Positions 10,561-23,525 of a DNA stretch of 64,000 bases are shown in pieces. Positions within the stretch are counted from its first letter, which is position 1. Each line of letters opens with the position of its first letter. The position numbers and the translations under genes are program-made. The stretch comes from Apoda limacodes (lineage: Eukaryota; Arthropoda; Insecta; Lepidoptera; Limacodidae). The stretch spans positions 22,219,901 through 22,283,900 of the forward strand of contig OX291549.1 of assembly GCA_946406115.1 (NCBI GenBank), read 5' to 3'. The notes under the pieces are model-generated. The model was given only the letters and a program-made list of their open reading frames with translations. It had not been told where the DNA came from and did not search any database.

Positions 10561-11640
10561 AACATAGCCTTACAAGAGTGATTTTCATCTGTATCTGCGG
10601 GAGCGAAAATAATGAAGAAGCTTATCCATATATACTCTTGGTAATAATTAAACTTGAGAGTTGAGGTGGGCTTTACAAAACTACTTTTTTAACTTTCACT
10701 GCATTTCGGAAAGCATCTAAGATCTCAGATAAATAGATGAATGAGGCAAGGCAATTTTAAGATTTTGACAGTGTTGCCAGGTTGGTAAATGTAAAATCTG
10801 TATTTTAACGTAAAAAATCTGTATGAAATCTATACGGTCGCGCACTGTGTTAAAATTTAAAGATAGTGTATGTATTCAAAGAGGTAGATATCGTACAGGG
10901 TACACAATCTTAGTACAAAAGTAATGAACGAAAATTAACGTTTATGAAAGTATATGACAAATAAATATAATAACACCACTAAGAACTGCGGTTCTAAAAG
11001 AAACGTTGCCTCTTAAAGTTGGTAATATAATAGTAACGTGAGCAAAACTTAATAGATAGCACTATGATCGCCGCAATTCATATGCTGTTAATTGTAATAT
11101 GATCATCATATTCTCTGAATACAACATTGACATGACATTTTAAATTTATTACCTTTACATTGCCGTTTAGACGATGTTTATTGCCAGCCCTTACACGCAA
11201 AAGTTAGCTAAGTGAAAATTTAAAATTGGTTATTTACTATAATGATTGGGAGGTGTTATATGAATTGTTAAATATTATTTGCTGTAATAATATTGGTATT
11301 GGCATTAAAATTAGAGTAATAAACCAAACGATTAAATCTAAATTAAAATTAAATCTTAATGCAGATATTTTATTCGCGGAATAACAAACGTTACAAACAC
11401 ACTTACGTATCTTAATTTATACAAGTTGGAGTTTAAAAAAACTACTAAGGTGGCAAACAAGCTTACGGTCCTCCTGATGGTAGCCTATAATGATAAACAG
11501 TTAACATAAGTGAACATTGACTTTTACGATTAGTCATAGACACACAGAAAACGCTTTTTTATATTGCATTGCCGCATTCACAAAAGAGCTGGTGTAATTT
11601 AAGCCGCCATCTAGTTTTTTTGAAGTTTTTCACCCACGAC
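10561..11640. other. Intergenic sequence, little recognised
   Basis: AT-rich, without coding signals. A degenerate LINE tail (ggtggcaaacaagcttacgg) is seen at about 11450-11500, reverse orientation relative to the copy at 4177-4230. Confidence 0.5.
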
Positions 11641-11649
11641 GAAACTGTC

Positions 11650-13520
11650 ATCTATCTATATATATAAAACTCAAAGTCCTGATGCATTCATCACTGACTC
11701 ATCAACGCCCAGCCCAAACCCTTCACCCTAGAAAGCTGAAATTTTGCACAGGGGTTCCTTTTATGATGTTTACGTGAGGTAAGATAGGAATTTTTTAAAT
11801 TCACCCCCTAAAGGGGTCAGCAGGGGTCCAAAGTTTGTTTGAAAATCCGTCATTTTTAAAGTGAAATGGATGAAAATTGGTATATGGCCTTTCGGTTTAA
11901 AAATAAGAATGACGTGTTTCACCGTTTTTGGAAAATCATCCCCTAAGGGGATTTGTATTAAAAAAATTCAAACAACCGAACCGATTTGGCTGAAATTCAA
12001 AGTGCAGGTAGCTTATATCTTGACATAACACTTAGGCTACATTTTATCTCGGAAAACTTACAAGTTCCCATGGGAATAATTATAACTTAATGTGACTTTT
12101 CTTACTCTTACACATCGCGTCACACCAGTGCATCCGATTCAGATGAAATTTGGCATAATGATAGTTGAAAGAATGATGAAGGACAAGGCTATTTTTCCCG
12201 ATCGAGAGGTCTAGCGGGAATGAAAACCTATCTCCATAATTAAACTTTGCGCGGGAAAACACGATATGATTGAGATGTAATTTATCACAGAGTTATATAA
12301 AGAGACGGAAAAGAATTTAAACTCCTTTTAATTCTAATTCAACATGGGACCTTTCACGATAATCAAAATTTTGGCGAATAAAACCACATTAAAATACTAC
12401 GCAATTGAGCTGAATTTTGACACAATATTAGTCAAAGAGACGGAAATGGATGAAAATTGGTACAAGGCCTTTCGTTTGAAAATTATGAATGACGTGTTTC
12501 ACCGTTTTTGGAAAACAATCCCCTACGGTCTAGAGGGGGTAAAATAGGGGTTGTAAATTTGTATGAAAAAATTCAAACAATGGAGCCGATTTGGCTAAAA
12601 TTTGGAATACATATAGCTTATATCTTAACATAACACACAGGCATTTTATACCGGAAAACGCACAAGTTTCTACGGGAATAATTATAACTTAATATGACTT
12701 TTGTTACTCTTTCACGTCGCACCACTGCATCGGACTCAGATGAAATTTGGCATAGAGATAGTTGAAAGAACGAAGAACGATATGGCTTTTTTCCCGATTG
12801 AGAAGTCCCATAGGAATGAAATCCTATCGCAATAATCAAATTTAGCGCGGGAAAACATGATTTAATTGAGCGGTAATTTGTCACAGGGATAGTTGAAGAT
12901 AATTATCTTCAAAAGGAAAAGGAAAAGGATTGAAACTCCTTTTTATCCCGATTCGGAAGTTCCCGTGGGAATAATACCATGGTAAATTATTATGCAATTG
13001 AGCTGAAATTTGGCAGAAGGTTAGTTGAAGAGACCGGAATATGATATAAACAACATTTTATACTGATGAAGAGTTCCTGTGGGAATAAAAACGTATCGCA
13101 ACATTTGTATGGAAATCCATTATTTTTCAATTAAAATAGATGAAACTTGGTACATGGCCTTTCGGTTGAAAACTAAGTATGACATGTTTGTTGTAAAGTG
13201 TTGTATGGTGTTGCATAGTGTTGCATTGTTTTTTTTTCAAAATTCCAACCCTAAGGAAGTAAAATGGAGGTTGAAAGTTTGTATGTAAAATTGACATTTT
13301 TGAAGCTATATGCGTAAAAACCAGTATTAAGCCTTTTGGTTGAAAATTAAGATTGACGTGTTTTATCGTTTTTGGAAAATCACCTCTAGAACGATAAAAG
13401 TCCGAATTTAACGCGGATACGATTCAGCTGAAATTTCGCACAGGCATTATTAAAGAGACAGAGAATGACATAGGATACTTTAAATCTCGAATGAGAGTTC
13501 CCACGGGAATATTTTTCCCA
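11650..13520. repeat. Degenerate repeat array (Helitron-like family)
   Basis: It starts near 'ctatatatataaaactcaaa' (about 11656). The block 'gatgaaaattggta..ggcctttcg' with 'gacgtgtttcaccgtttttg' recurs near 11868, 12448, 13138 and, weaker, 13320. A block with 'gcgcgggaaaaca' and 'tcccgat' recurs near 12180-12260 and 12780-12860. Open frames here (for example 12344, 12618, 13079, 13386) are shadows of the repeats. The family is common in Lepidoptera; the class assignment is tentative. Confidence 0.6.
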
Positions 13521-13859
13521 ATGAATTGAACAATTATTGACCCGGCAAACGTTGAAATGACTGGCGCACCACCTAATATCAAATGTTTTTTTTCTTTTAT
13601 ACGAACCTTGTTGTGACAATTACAAACACAAACAAAAGAACTCAGTAAAGTAGTTCTTAAATGCTGCTCCGTCATACATGTGGCAATCAATTTTAATTTA
13701 TATAAATGATATTAACGCTTTTATTAGGTATTCGTAATGTAGCCACGCTTTGTTGTATGAATCAGTATTAAAATATATTTTCATTAAAATCGTTTTGTTT
13801 AAGTAAATTTATTAATAACAACGAAATTTCAACACAAATAACTTGGCTTAGCAGCACAC

Positions 13860-13950
13860 TTTTGTTTGTTTGTGTTTGTAAATTACGTAAATGGTGGTAT
13901 GGAACCCTCGGTTCGTGAGTCCAAATCGTACTTGGCCGGTTTTTTATATC
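13860..13950 (-). mobile_element. Fragment of the 'ccggccaagt' repeat
   Basis: Reverse-complement of the motif at 2882-2950 and 62200-62260: 'gtttgtaaattacgtaaatg', 'accctcggttcgtgagtcc' and 'tacttggccggttttt'. Confidence 0.6.
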
Positions 13951-14814
13951 GTATTCTTACGTCAACCAAGAATGCCTGTGGTGATTTTATCGGTGTTTTT
14001 GGTAAATATGTTTATGTTGGACATTTGAAATTAGAATCCGTGTTAGTGTTCAATTAATAATTATAGTGTTGTTAAATATAGGTACTTTTTGTTACTGTGT
14101 AGGTTCCGTAAGCGTTAGGTTAGATTACTTATTTTGATTCTGTTGTCTAAGTCGGTGATTTGTTAAAAAAATTAGTTGGAAATGATTAAAGTGTAAAAAA
14201 TATATGTTGTTTTATTTCATACATACTAAAATACATGGTATAAGAGTAATTTGAATTCGCCAGCAGACTTATGAGATTATGGTTTTACTTCAATAGTAGT
14301 TAATGCTGGCATGCTGGCATACATCCGTTAGTCGATTTTTATCATAATTTTTGCTATCGAATTCGAAACTTAGTATAAATTACTCATTATACTTCGTACA
14401 AAGTAGCACCTGAAGTAGGTATATAGGTATGATACTTATACCTATACAAAGGTACCTATTATAGGTGATCTTAGACTAGCAAGAAATAACAGATGGCGTT
14501 GTATAGGTTTAACCAAAAAACATTGAGTTCAATCTATATTTCAGTATACAACAATGTACTCTTTGATATCGTACTAGAACGCAAAAACTGATATTAACAT
14601 TGCGCCCGTCTTGGTATACTGCCGCATTTGCAAGGATGCTACTTCAAGATATAACTGACCTGGCCCTATTTGGCCGACTCCAGGCGCGGTATAGATGTTA
14701 CATTGCTACCAAAGGTGCGTGCCAGCACCTGTGTTGAATCGTTTGAAAACACGCCGTAAATCATTGCAAATTAAAGGTTATATTAGAACAAAATAAAGTA
14801 AAAAAAAAAATTAT

Positions 14815-15125
14815 ACGACTAAGATGGCAAACAAAACAAACCGATGACGAGCGGTGCGATGGTAGAAAGTCGCCGTGGGCATAATTTAGTACAATTCCTC
14901 AGAACACATTCCATATATAAGCGATAGAACACACACAAGGATAAAGGGGCAAACTGGTATCCGGGTGCACCCGATTTGTGACTTGCCGCGCAAAAACGGT
15001 TGCATAGGTTGAAACACTACTTCGCTCTGTTGAGTACCTCATAGTTTTTTGGACGCCAGCTTTACCTTGTCTTGCAAATGATCTCGGAATCCAAACACAA
15101 TGCTCTTGGAGATGGTAAGGGGTGT
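14815..15125 (-). mobile_element. LINE fragment related to 61735-62105
   Basis: Positions 14845-14900 and 14990-15110 match the 61735-62105 element block for block (for example 'gcggtgcgatggtagaaa', 'cttcgctctgttgagtac', 'cgccagctttaccttgtctt'). The coding direction is minus. It is broken by several indels. Confidence 0.7.
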
Positions 15126-15184
15126 GTTCTGGAATTGTGTACTCAGTGAATGGGGGTTTCTTAGCGGTGAACGCGAATAGTTTT

Positions 15185-15400
15185 ACTGGAAGACTTTACG
15201 AGTTTCAGCCGCAAGAACAAGCTGGGTTTCGGAAAGTCCTGTCCTCAGTACCGTAGATCACAGCCATATTGTACGGCCGATCATACGTAAAATTCAAGAG
15301 TATAATCAGCTGCTGTGTATGGCATTTGTAGACTACGAGAAAGCCTTCGACTCTATCGAATCCTGGGCCGTGCTAGATTCTCTGCACCGATAACGCACAT
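15185..15400 (+). mobile_element. RTE-clade LINE reverse transcriptase fragment
   Basis: The + strand encodes EQAGFRK near 15220 and, after a frame shift, LLCMAFVDYEKAFDSIESWA near 15310-15365, the reverse-transcriptase core with the catalytic-region VDYEKAFDS motif typical of RTE elements. It stops abruptly after about 215 bp. It lies directly beside the opposite-strand LINE fragment at 14815-15125, so one may be inserted into the other. Confidence 0.8.
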
Positions 15401-16189
15401 TCCCCCCACAACCCTAACATGTCTAGTTTTGTAAAATAAGTTCTCAGTCCATATTTTTATTTTAGTACGTTAACATTTAACATTTTTTAATTAACAAGTT
15501 ATCGGCCAAACGGGTCCTGAAAACAAGGTTCCGTTTTATTTCCCGGGGGTGCTTTCACCCTCGAGCTTCTCGGATCATGGAGAAAGGCAAAACTTTCCTT
15601 CTCCGACAACCGTAGGGTGAACAAGATAACCGATTTTAATTAGGTACCGTAGGTTGTCAACACTACTCCACACGCAAAAAACTGACAAAAGTTGTAATTT
15701 ACCTTAATGCTGCTAGTGTGTGAAAGATACGACCAATGCAAGGAACGAAATGTCTTATTTTATTTTTCGAGGATTAACTAACCCTTGACTCTTTTTTTAC
15801 TTTTTTTTAATGACTTGAATACAATATATATAAATAAGCTTCTTGCTTGGATATTTACGATTTATACAACCTCGTATTTGAGGAACACCAGAAATCTCGT
15901 ACGTACCTATTTGAACGAAGAACCTCGTTACATGGGCTGTATGTACAACCTTGCATTGGGATTACTTTTAGTTTTTATTTTGTCTTTGAATTTCAAACTA
16001 AAATTACAAAGTCCTGATAATTAGCGAGTTAGTGAATAAATACAGTATTTTTTAAGAATAGTTCGTTCTTTGTAATATCAGTAAAGTTGTACATTACAAA
16101 CACTTTAATTTGACCAAGTAAATCGGTGCAGAGATTATCGAGCAACACCGTTAATAACATCAAAGATAAAATAAGGTGGGAAAGTACTA
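15401..16189. other. Intergenic, unassigned
   Basis: Contains a moderately GC-rich block at 15500-15620 ('cccgggggtgctttcaccct') that looks like repeat but is not identified. The 79-codon open frame at 15785-16024 has no recognisable domain. Confidence 0.4.
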
Positions 16190-19100
16190 AAAGAAAAATT
16201 TTTTACAGCAGAAAACACCGTTTATTATTTTATATTTATGAGAGAATTTCAGATTCATAACCTACATATGGAATGTCTATAAAACAACTATTAACTTGAA
16301 ATAACTAGGTATATGTAGGTATGACCAAAATCTCACTGTCAATACGAATTAAACAGAATATAAACATGTTCCTTTACTAGAATATTACAAGACAAATATG
16401 GTTAGATATAGAGAAATACAATATAAAATTTTGAAAGGGCACAAACAGCACAAGAAGTTTAGAACGGTGCTAATCTATTTGAACTTTTCAATGAAGTTTA
16501 AAAAATAACACGATCTTGAATAAACTTTAAATCATTTTAACATGATTACGTGATATTCAGTAACATCTACGATATTAAAAATGATAGACAAATGAAATTA
16601 TTACAAAAAGTACATATAGAACTCTAGCGAATCTACACTGTCGGTGGATGAACAGCACACTCTAACAGGACAATATTTTATTTTGTAAATATTACAAATC
16701 GTATAGGTACATACAATCGGCCACACGATAAACTACACCACTTAGACTTTAGACATTTCGAAGTTGAACAAACATTTTGTATTACAGGGATGGATATAAA
16801 TTTTCTGGATAAAGCCCAACATCACATACGGAGCTATAATACATATAGCAAGGCATATTACGATCTATTTTCAATAGTTAACTTTGTGATGTACTTAACT
16901 GTTCGTTCGTAAAATTTTGGGGCACGTCTTCATTTTTACTAAGACTGTGGTTTAAATGGTACCTATAGCTTTTACATGTGGTGGTGGTGGTAGGATGTGC
17001 CTACTTAAATTCAATTCAAAAAATTTTAGGCCCGTACGAAATATAATTGATGTTTACCATCTAAATACCGAGTGAGTAATATATGCTATTACAGGTTGTT
17101 TAATTTTATTAACCATTTTAAATCAGCGTTTAAAATATAGTCGACAATTAACTAAAAATAATCCAATAATTAAATAAAAAGATGTTTTTTCAACCATAAT
17201 AATGACAAATTTTTAGGTTCAGTGATGCATTGCTGGTGCTAATAATGCGCTAAAAGGAAATAGTTAAAAATACTGTAAATATAGCAAACCCTGTCAAATG
17301 ATGACTTAGTACGGGCCAACGTGGAAGCCATGGAAATGGGGCGTTGTTAGAAACAAAAGATTTTAGTCATGAGATTCAAAAAGATAAGATAAGCATGAAA
17401 CCCAAATATCCTAGACAAGGCGATTGAAAATAGATTTGATTTTCAAAATATTGAAACTAAAACCAGTAAAATTTAGGTTAGGTTCACAGTAGCGTGATGT
17501 ATGTTCGTCAGTTGCGACGATTAACAAAAAAATAGTTATTAAAACGCTGCTACAACTACCTACATTTCCAAAATCATCTAGGTATTTCAGTAGAGATCAA
17601 AAATGTTAAACTCAATAAAATAACAATACAGAATTTAATAAGTTAATTCACAACTAATTAGTAAAGCTTAAGGGGTAACGGTTCACCATAGCTTGGAATG
17701 AGGTTTCAAATCAAAGGACCCCAACCCAAATTAACTATCAAAAAAATAAATGATTTTAATTACTCAATAAAAATCAACTGAAGTAAACATACCTATGACA
17801 TAGTAATGGAATATATACTTTAACACTTACTATCTATAGTTTGTTATGTAGTAAAACGCTATATGAATTGACACATAAGTATATAAACTATACTAATTGT
17901 GTACTTATACAAAATTAGCAATCCAATCAACAATATGGTCACTATTGATTATGAAAATATCTATTTTTAACGACAAGATTAAGATTTGTTACACGTTCTG
18001 GTAACGCAACATTCGAATGTACGCTACGCGTAACATCCGTGAGCGTCACCGAGACGGCGTTTGAACACGATAGCAAGAAAACGATACTGTACACCAATAA
18101 TAGGAGAATATTACAACTGCAATATTAATATTAGAATAATAGAGATTACCAAAAGCCGATTAGAAATCTGTTTACGCTTACTCTAGAACTTTATTATTAT
18201 GAATTACATTCGGCATAAACATTGCCGCGTCCGAGCGTGGCGAACAGCGTCGTGCCACATACCATGGTCACGACTATAACAACTTGTGCGAAGACGTCGA
18301 TTGGAACGCAACGCGGCAATTGTACTACCTACCATTAATTTAATTTTGGTGTCAGGTACGCGGCCTCGCCTTGAGACCTTTATATAATATACCTTAAGAC
18401 TAGATATGCAATGTGAATAATGGTCAGCTAGCAGCAGCAAAGGAGCGAGACATGGAATACAGATAAGCGAGATGAGAATATCCTATAATTTGGGCTGAAA
18501 CAAAACCCTGAACAAAATTTACTCAATTCTATGTTCAAAACATCATTCAATCGTATTGTATAAACGGGAAGAAAACAACTGACCAGCCAAATGGTCCACA
18601 GGCTGCTTTACTGCTCAAGTCGCTGAGAAAAGAATGACCTAATCGTCTACTATTAAGAAGGCAACTATACGGATCTAAGGTTAAAATTCTAAAATTAACA
18701 TTGCTTGAATGTATTATATACGCGTTTTTACGCGTAAGGATATTTTTTCGTCGACATATACAGCCCGTCACGGGCATTTGATTGATCGATTTAATTAGTG
18801 CCGTTACATATTAAATATTTTTCTGAACATTTTTCTCACGACAATGATATTAAACCTTAATTACGAACGCTTTCCTATTTTGTAGATAGGTAGGTTATTT
18901 AAATATACTTATGCAAAATGCTAAAAATGTTGGTGCTTAATACTTCAAGTGAATTAATTCATCTACTAAAATGTAAATTATGAACTTAAAATATTCTGCT
19001 TATATTGCTGAAGAACTGGTATTTTCGAATTCATTAAAAAAATTATCCTAGCTAAAACCACTACATTATGAATTACTGTACATCGAAGATTGTCTTAAAT

Positions 19101-22100
19101 GTAAGAAATCAAAAATTCTACAATTTTTATCGAAAAGCGCCAAAAAATTTGTATTATCATTATATATGACTTACATTATATTTTCTGAGAGATTTAATTT
19201 AATCTTAAAAGTTAAAAAGTTACATTCATGATAACAATTTATTAATTATTATAATAATGTTAAATGTAACTAAACAACAACTGCTCTACTATCACACATT
19301 CGAAAATTTAAAACAATTTTACAAATTGTAATCAAACATTATTGCTACGGCAAAGCGCTGACGCCCGGCCTCTCTATCCCGGTAGCAGACAGAACAGTCT
19401 CATGCAACGCGCAACGCAACTAACTATGAAACCGCGCAACCGTGTAACGAACGCTTTTTTTTGGGGGGTTTTTAAGATGGTCCCAAAGAAAAAAACATAT
19501 TTTTGACTGATTTACAAGTAAACATGTTGATAAATACAGGAATATTTTTTTTTAATAGTTATGCTATTTTAATGCGTAAATTTTAAAACGTATTAATATA
19601 GGTCCCGTGATTTGTGAGACGAATATCTTTTTATTTTCTTTTAGAATTGTTATTTATTGACAGCTATTCAGTTAAACGTCGCATAGGACTGCACTGATGC
19701 CCCGCCCCATCACAAGTTAGCAAAATATTTCCCGGACATCTCTGCACCACTATCAAAATTCGTAGAACAACTTTCTTCCACTCCCCGCGCTCATTATTTA
19801 ACTAAGTGTCTAGTAATTCAACACGACTGCTTTACAAAACCAAAGATTTGTACTGAACAGGCCGTTGACCCCAGGTCGTCGAAACACAACGTAAAACTTT
19901 AAAAATGTTTTAAAACAGCCACCTACAGGCAATTATATTAAGTAAAATTTTACAAATAATGACAACGTGGCCGTTCTAAAATCAACAGAAAGCCAACTTT
20001 TACGTGCGATTACTATTTGACAATAAGAAAACTTGTTATGGAAGTTAAAATCGCTCAAACACATCTCAAAATTGTAGGTACAACATTTTTTCTTGCCATA
20101 CAATTCCCAATGACTCCAAAAACGGTCCGTTAATTCAGAGAGTCACACTTATCTTGACTGTGATATACTACGTAGTCAATAAAATCTATATCACACATTA
20201 TGCTATATTAATGATATTATACTAATTCAGAAGTTTTACTCCAAGCCTTTGTTGTTCTTACATAAAATTGTTTTAGAGGTTTTCCCCTAAATAGGTAATT
20301 GAAATCTAATTATCAGCGTAAGAAAGAGTAGAATAAGATGTGTTTAGATAATTCATTTGTAATAAGTCACGTTTAAACTACATTATTTGTAACATCTAAG
20401 GATATTCGAGTGAAATATTGCTTTTTGAACCTTTATATTTTATATATAGATTACACGATAAATATAATATCCGATGGTCAGTTGAAAAATCCCTTAAATA
20501 ACAATCAACCCATTAATGAACCTGCCTTTTTCTAGCTCCGTTCATTTTAATAGGGCAAATCCTTTAGTGCCTTCGTGCTCTTAAGCCACTGAACGAATCT
20601 CAGGTCTTACGGTTAATATGTCTATGATTCAGTTTGTAGTTACATATGCACAATTGCAGCCTTGGGTCAGAACTAGACTTACATTTAAAAGCTGAAAAGG
20701 CTATGGGCTACAATTCGTGAAACTAATGCGTATTGGTGGACTTTTTAATCGCTTTACAATTGCAGAGGAGTCTATAATAACAGGAAATAATTCAAACAAA
20801 ACTCATAACCAGCTATCCGACATCGAAGACTTCCGTTTTTCTTTCTTGATTCCGGTGGCAAATTAGTAAAACGGCTAAATTAATTTTGATAAAATTTAGG
20901 GTTGGCCCAAATCTAACAGAAGATACGTTGGCGTTTTTTTGGTCGCGTATTTTTAGTCCTTTAATCCTTCCATAGAAAACGTCTAGTCAGATACTCTATT
21001 AAGCTGGTAAAGGGTGGTTTGGTCTTATATTGATTTTTAACCTTTAAACCTTTTTACACGATGCACACAAACGTCCACCGCCAAGTGTGAATGCATCAAT
21101 CAAAATGATTGAGTGCGTCGAAAGACGCTCCGCTGACCAGCATAATCATAGATGTTCAATTATTTAATTTTCTGTTTCAGCGTTATGCGACTGACAATAA
21201 GCAATGTCTTCTACGTCAGGCGTGGGCCAGCGCTTACACTGACTTTAGCGGATATTTCTATTTACAACCTGCTTTTTATTTTCCAGTACCTATTTTAAGG
21301 GTTTAGAAGATAATAAAATCAAAATTCCAAGCGGACTAAGTCGCAGCCAGTCGCTGGTAATTAATGGCCTAAGTGTGAGTGTTAGGTAATTTGCCATAAT
21401 CACCCATATTCTGTGGACATTTCAGCCATCTACCTGTTACGATTCAAAAGATAGACCTCTTTAGAGCACCCTTTAGGTACAGAACCCTAAGAAAAAGTAC
21501 TGAATGGACCAAACATCTTATTTCTTTGTTGTTGGAACTTGTAAAATAAAAAGTTTCGAAAGCTAATATTATTTCACGATAGCTGCTACCGTTTCGTTTC
21601 ATCAAAAACCCTTTATGATCACTATTTCTAGCGGTACTATGGGCATCAAGGCAAAATAATTTGAAATGTATCCAGTCTACTCTCCCTTTCTACTAAATGG
21701 ATCAGTACATCAAACTTTTATCATATTTCATCAATATCAAAATGCTTATTTCAATGTGTATCACAAACCCAGAGTCAGAAACATAAGATTATCACTAAGA
21801 TGGGCAGCCATAATAAAAAACATAGAGATAAGGATTAAAAACTTTGACACAGAAACGAAACAAATGAATTTTACCCATATACGATTATAGTACAGGAACT
21901 TTTTTTGCTAGTTAGGTAAATGTCTAATTAGTTATTCCATATGTATCTAGAATTTCATAGACTTTGAAAAATTCTATGCTTTAAAAGAGGACTACATTGT
22001 TTTTAGGAGGCTCATTAAGGGTTGTCAGACAATAACAATTCAACAATGAGTTAGGTACTTTTGAATAAATCAGCCAAAATTTCGCTAAAAGAGTTTTTGG

Positions 22101-23447
22101 ATTACTGTATGATGAATACTTTCCAAAATACATATATAGTTACTAATGATAAATGAAAGGTGTAACCGTTGGTTACTATCAATGTTGCGCTCAGCTGTAG
22201 CATGGTGTTTGGAAGGCAGGTTGCAGGCGCCAAAAACTTGTGACTTTTCTTTGCTTGACGGTCCTATAAACAGGCAATTGTCAAAATTGACTGATATATG
22301 AGTGTATTTATAATATAAACGATATTTATTAAATCACATTTAAAATACACAATACACATTTATCTTTTTCATTTTATTTGTCAAGAGTCAAAGAGTAGAT
22401 TAACATAAATAAAAGACAGTAAAGATTCAAAGAGTAAAAATAGAAAAGGTGCTAAGTGCGATAGAAATTGTAAGTGCGTAAAGATTGGAAGTTGATAATT
22501 TTATAAAAAAAAACATATAGAATAACTACCTAAGTAATAAGTTGTTGATAAGAACTCCAAAATTACTCTAAGAGTAGTCAGAGTACCTAATGACTTTGCG
22601 AGAGATTGCTGACTCGAACTGAATGACTGATTCCGATTTATATAGAAACGATAAAAAGCAAGTCTAGTTTTATTCAATAATTACATAAACACCAGGAAAT
22701 TACGTATATTTTTTTAAGTAAAAGTAAAACTATTCAAATACGCTATACTAGAAGAGCTAACTTACTAGATTACTAGCTGAACTATTTGATTAAACTTAAA
22801 TTTAATTGCTAACTTTCCTACTGTAGGTAAACAATGTCATTTTCTACTAAGAATAAAGTAAACAAGACCGTTACGCCGATAAATTTAATTGAAAAGTTAG
22901 TATACATAATTTTACCTGAAAAACGTTTATAACTTTTTACTATATGATATCGTTTCTAAATAAATCAAAACAGTTAAAATGGTCATACCATGATAACGAT
23001 TTTGTACTTACTTTGCCAATATTCAATATAAGATAGTCTATGACATGGCCGTAGGCAGGTGAAGGGTTGCATTGCAACCTCCTCCAGAAATTACTCAATC
23101 CAAAAAAGGTTAGCAATTCATTTTCCATAAAATGATATTTTTCATCCAATGTGATGCCTCTTAGTAAATCCCTGGCTACGGCCTTGGTAAATGGTAAATT
23201 TTAATTCGAAGAAGCAATGATAATAACTATGTTAATGTTAGATTGATTACTAACGTTCCAGTACTTAAATTGGCAGCGCATGCAAATTTCTGTTTGACTT
23301 CAAAGTAACAAGCTCCGCTGCAAAGCGGACAGCCAGTCGGTATCAACTGCAATCTCTATTACAGATGCATAAATCAAACGCAATCTACTCGATAAGGTCT
23401 ATGTAAAGCCGAGAAAGGGTACGCATCAAACCTTCCCGGTCACCCGT
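16190..23447 (-). other. Unique AT-rich region downstream of Syx1A, possible long 3'UTR
   Basis: It follows the two most distal Syx1A stop codons and is much poorer in recognisable repeats than the rest of the window. An exception is a 'catacggagctataatac' transposon-end fragment at about 16815 and a short 'tacagaaccctaag' fragment near 21480. Minus-strand AATAAA hexamers are frequent (seen as tttatt, for example near 16220). That it is 3'UTR is inference only. GC-richer islands at 18000-18450 and 19340-19450 are unexplained. Confidence 0.3.
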
Positions 23448-23525
23448 CTAGAAGAATGTGTTATACACGTAGCCGGTCGCAATGAGGCCGAGAATGAGCA
23501 GGCACACCATTATCATTATCTTCTT
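23448..23525 (-). CDS. Syx1A: Syx1A alternative membrane-anchor exon C
   Basis: Acceptor 'gtcccaatgcag', phase 0, 25 codons and TAG. It starts [18 protein letters not shown] and ends YVYNTFF, an aromatic extracellular end unlike the other two. It shares the KKIM(I)xVCLLIL beginning with exon B, suggesting a recent duplication of the pair; exon A is more distant. Confidence 0.93.
   Translation of the reverse strand, partial: KKIMIMVCLLILGLIATGYVYNTFF

Noticed and set aside
12344..13690. Cluster of open frames of 67-88 codons on both strands
   Set aside because: They overlap in several frames within a degenerate repeat array, and equivalent frames are broken in neighbouring repeat copies.
18204..18777. 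Two minus-strand open frames of 78 and 76 codons as small genes
   Set aside because: No family resemblance, no convincing start or splice context; they lie downstream of Syx1A and may be within its 3'UTR.
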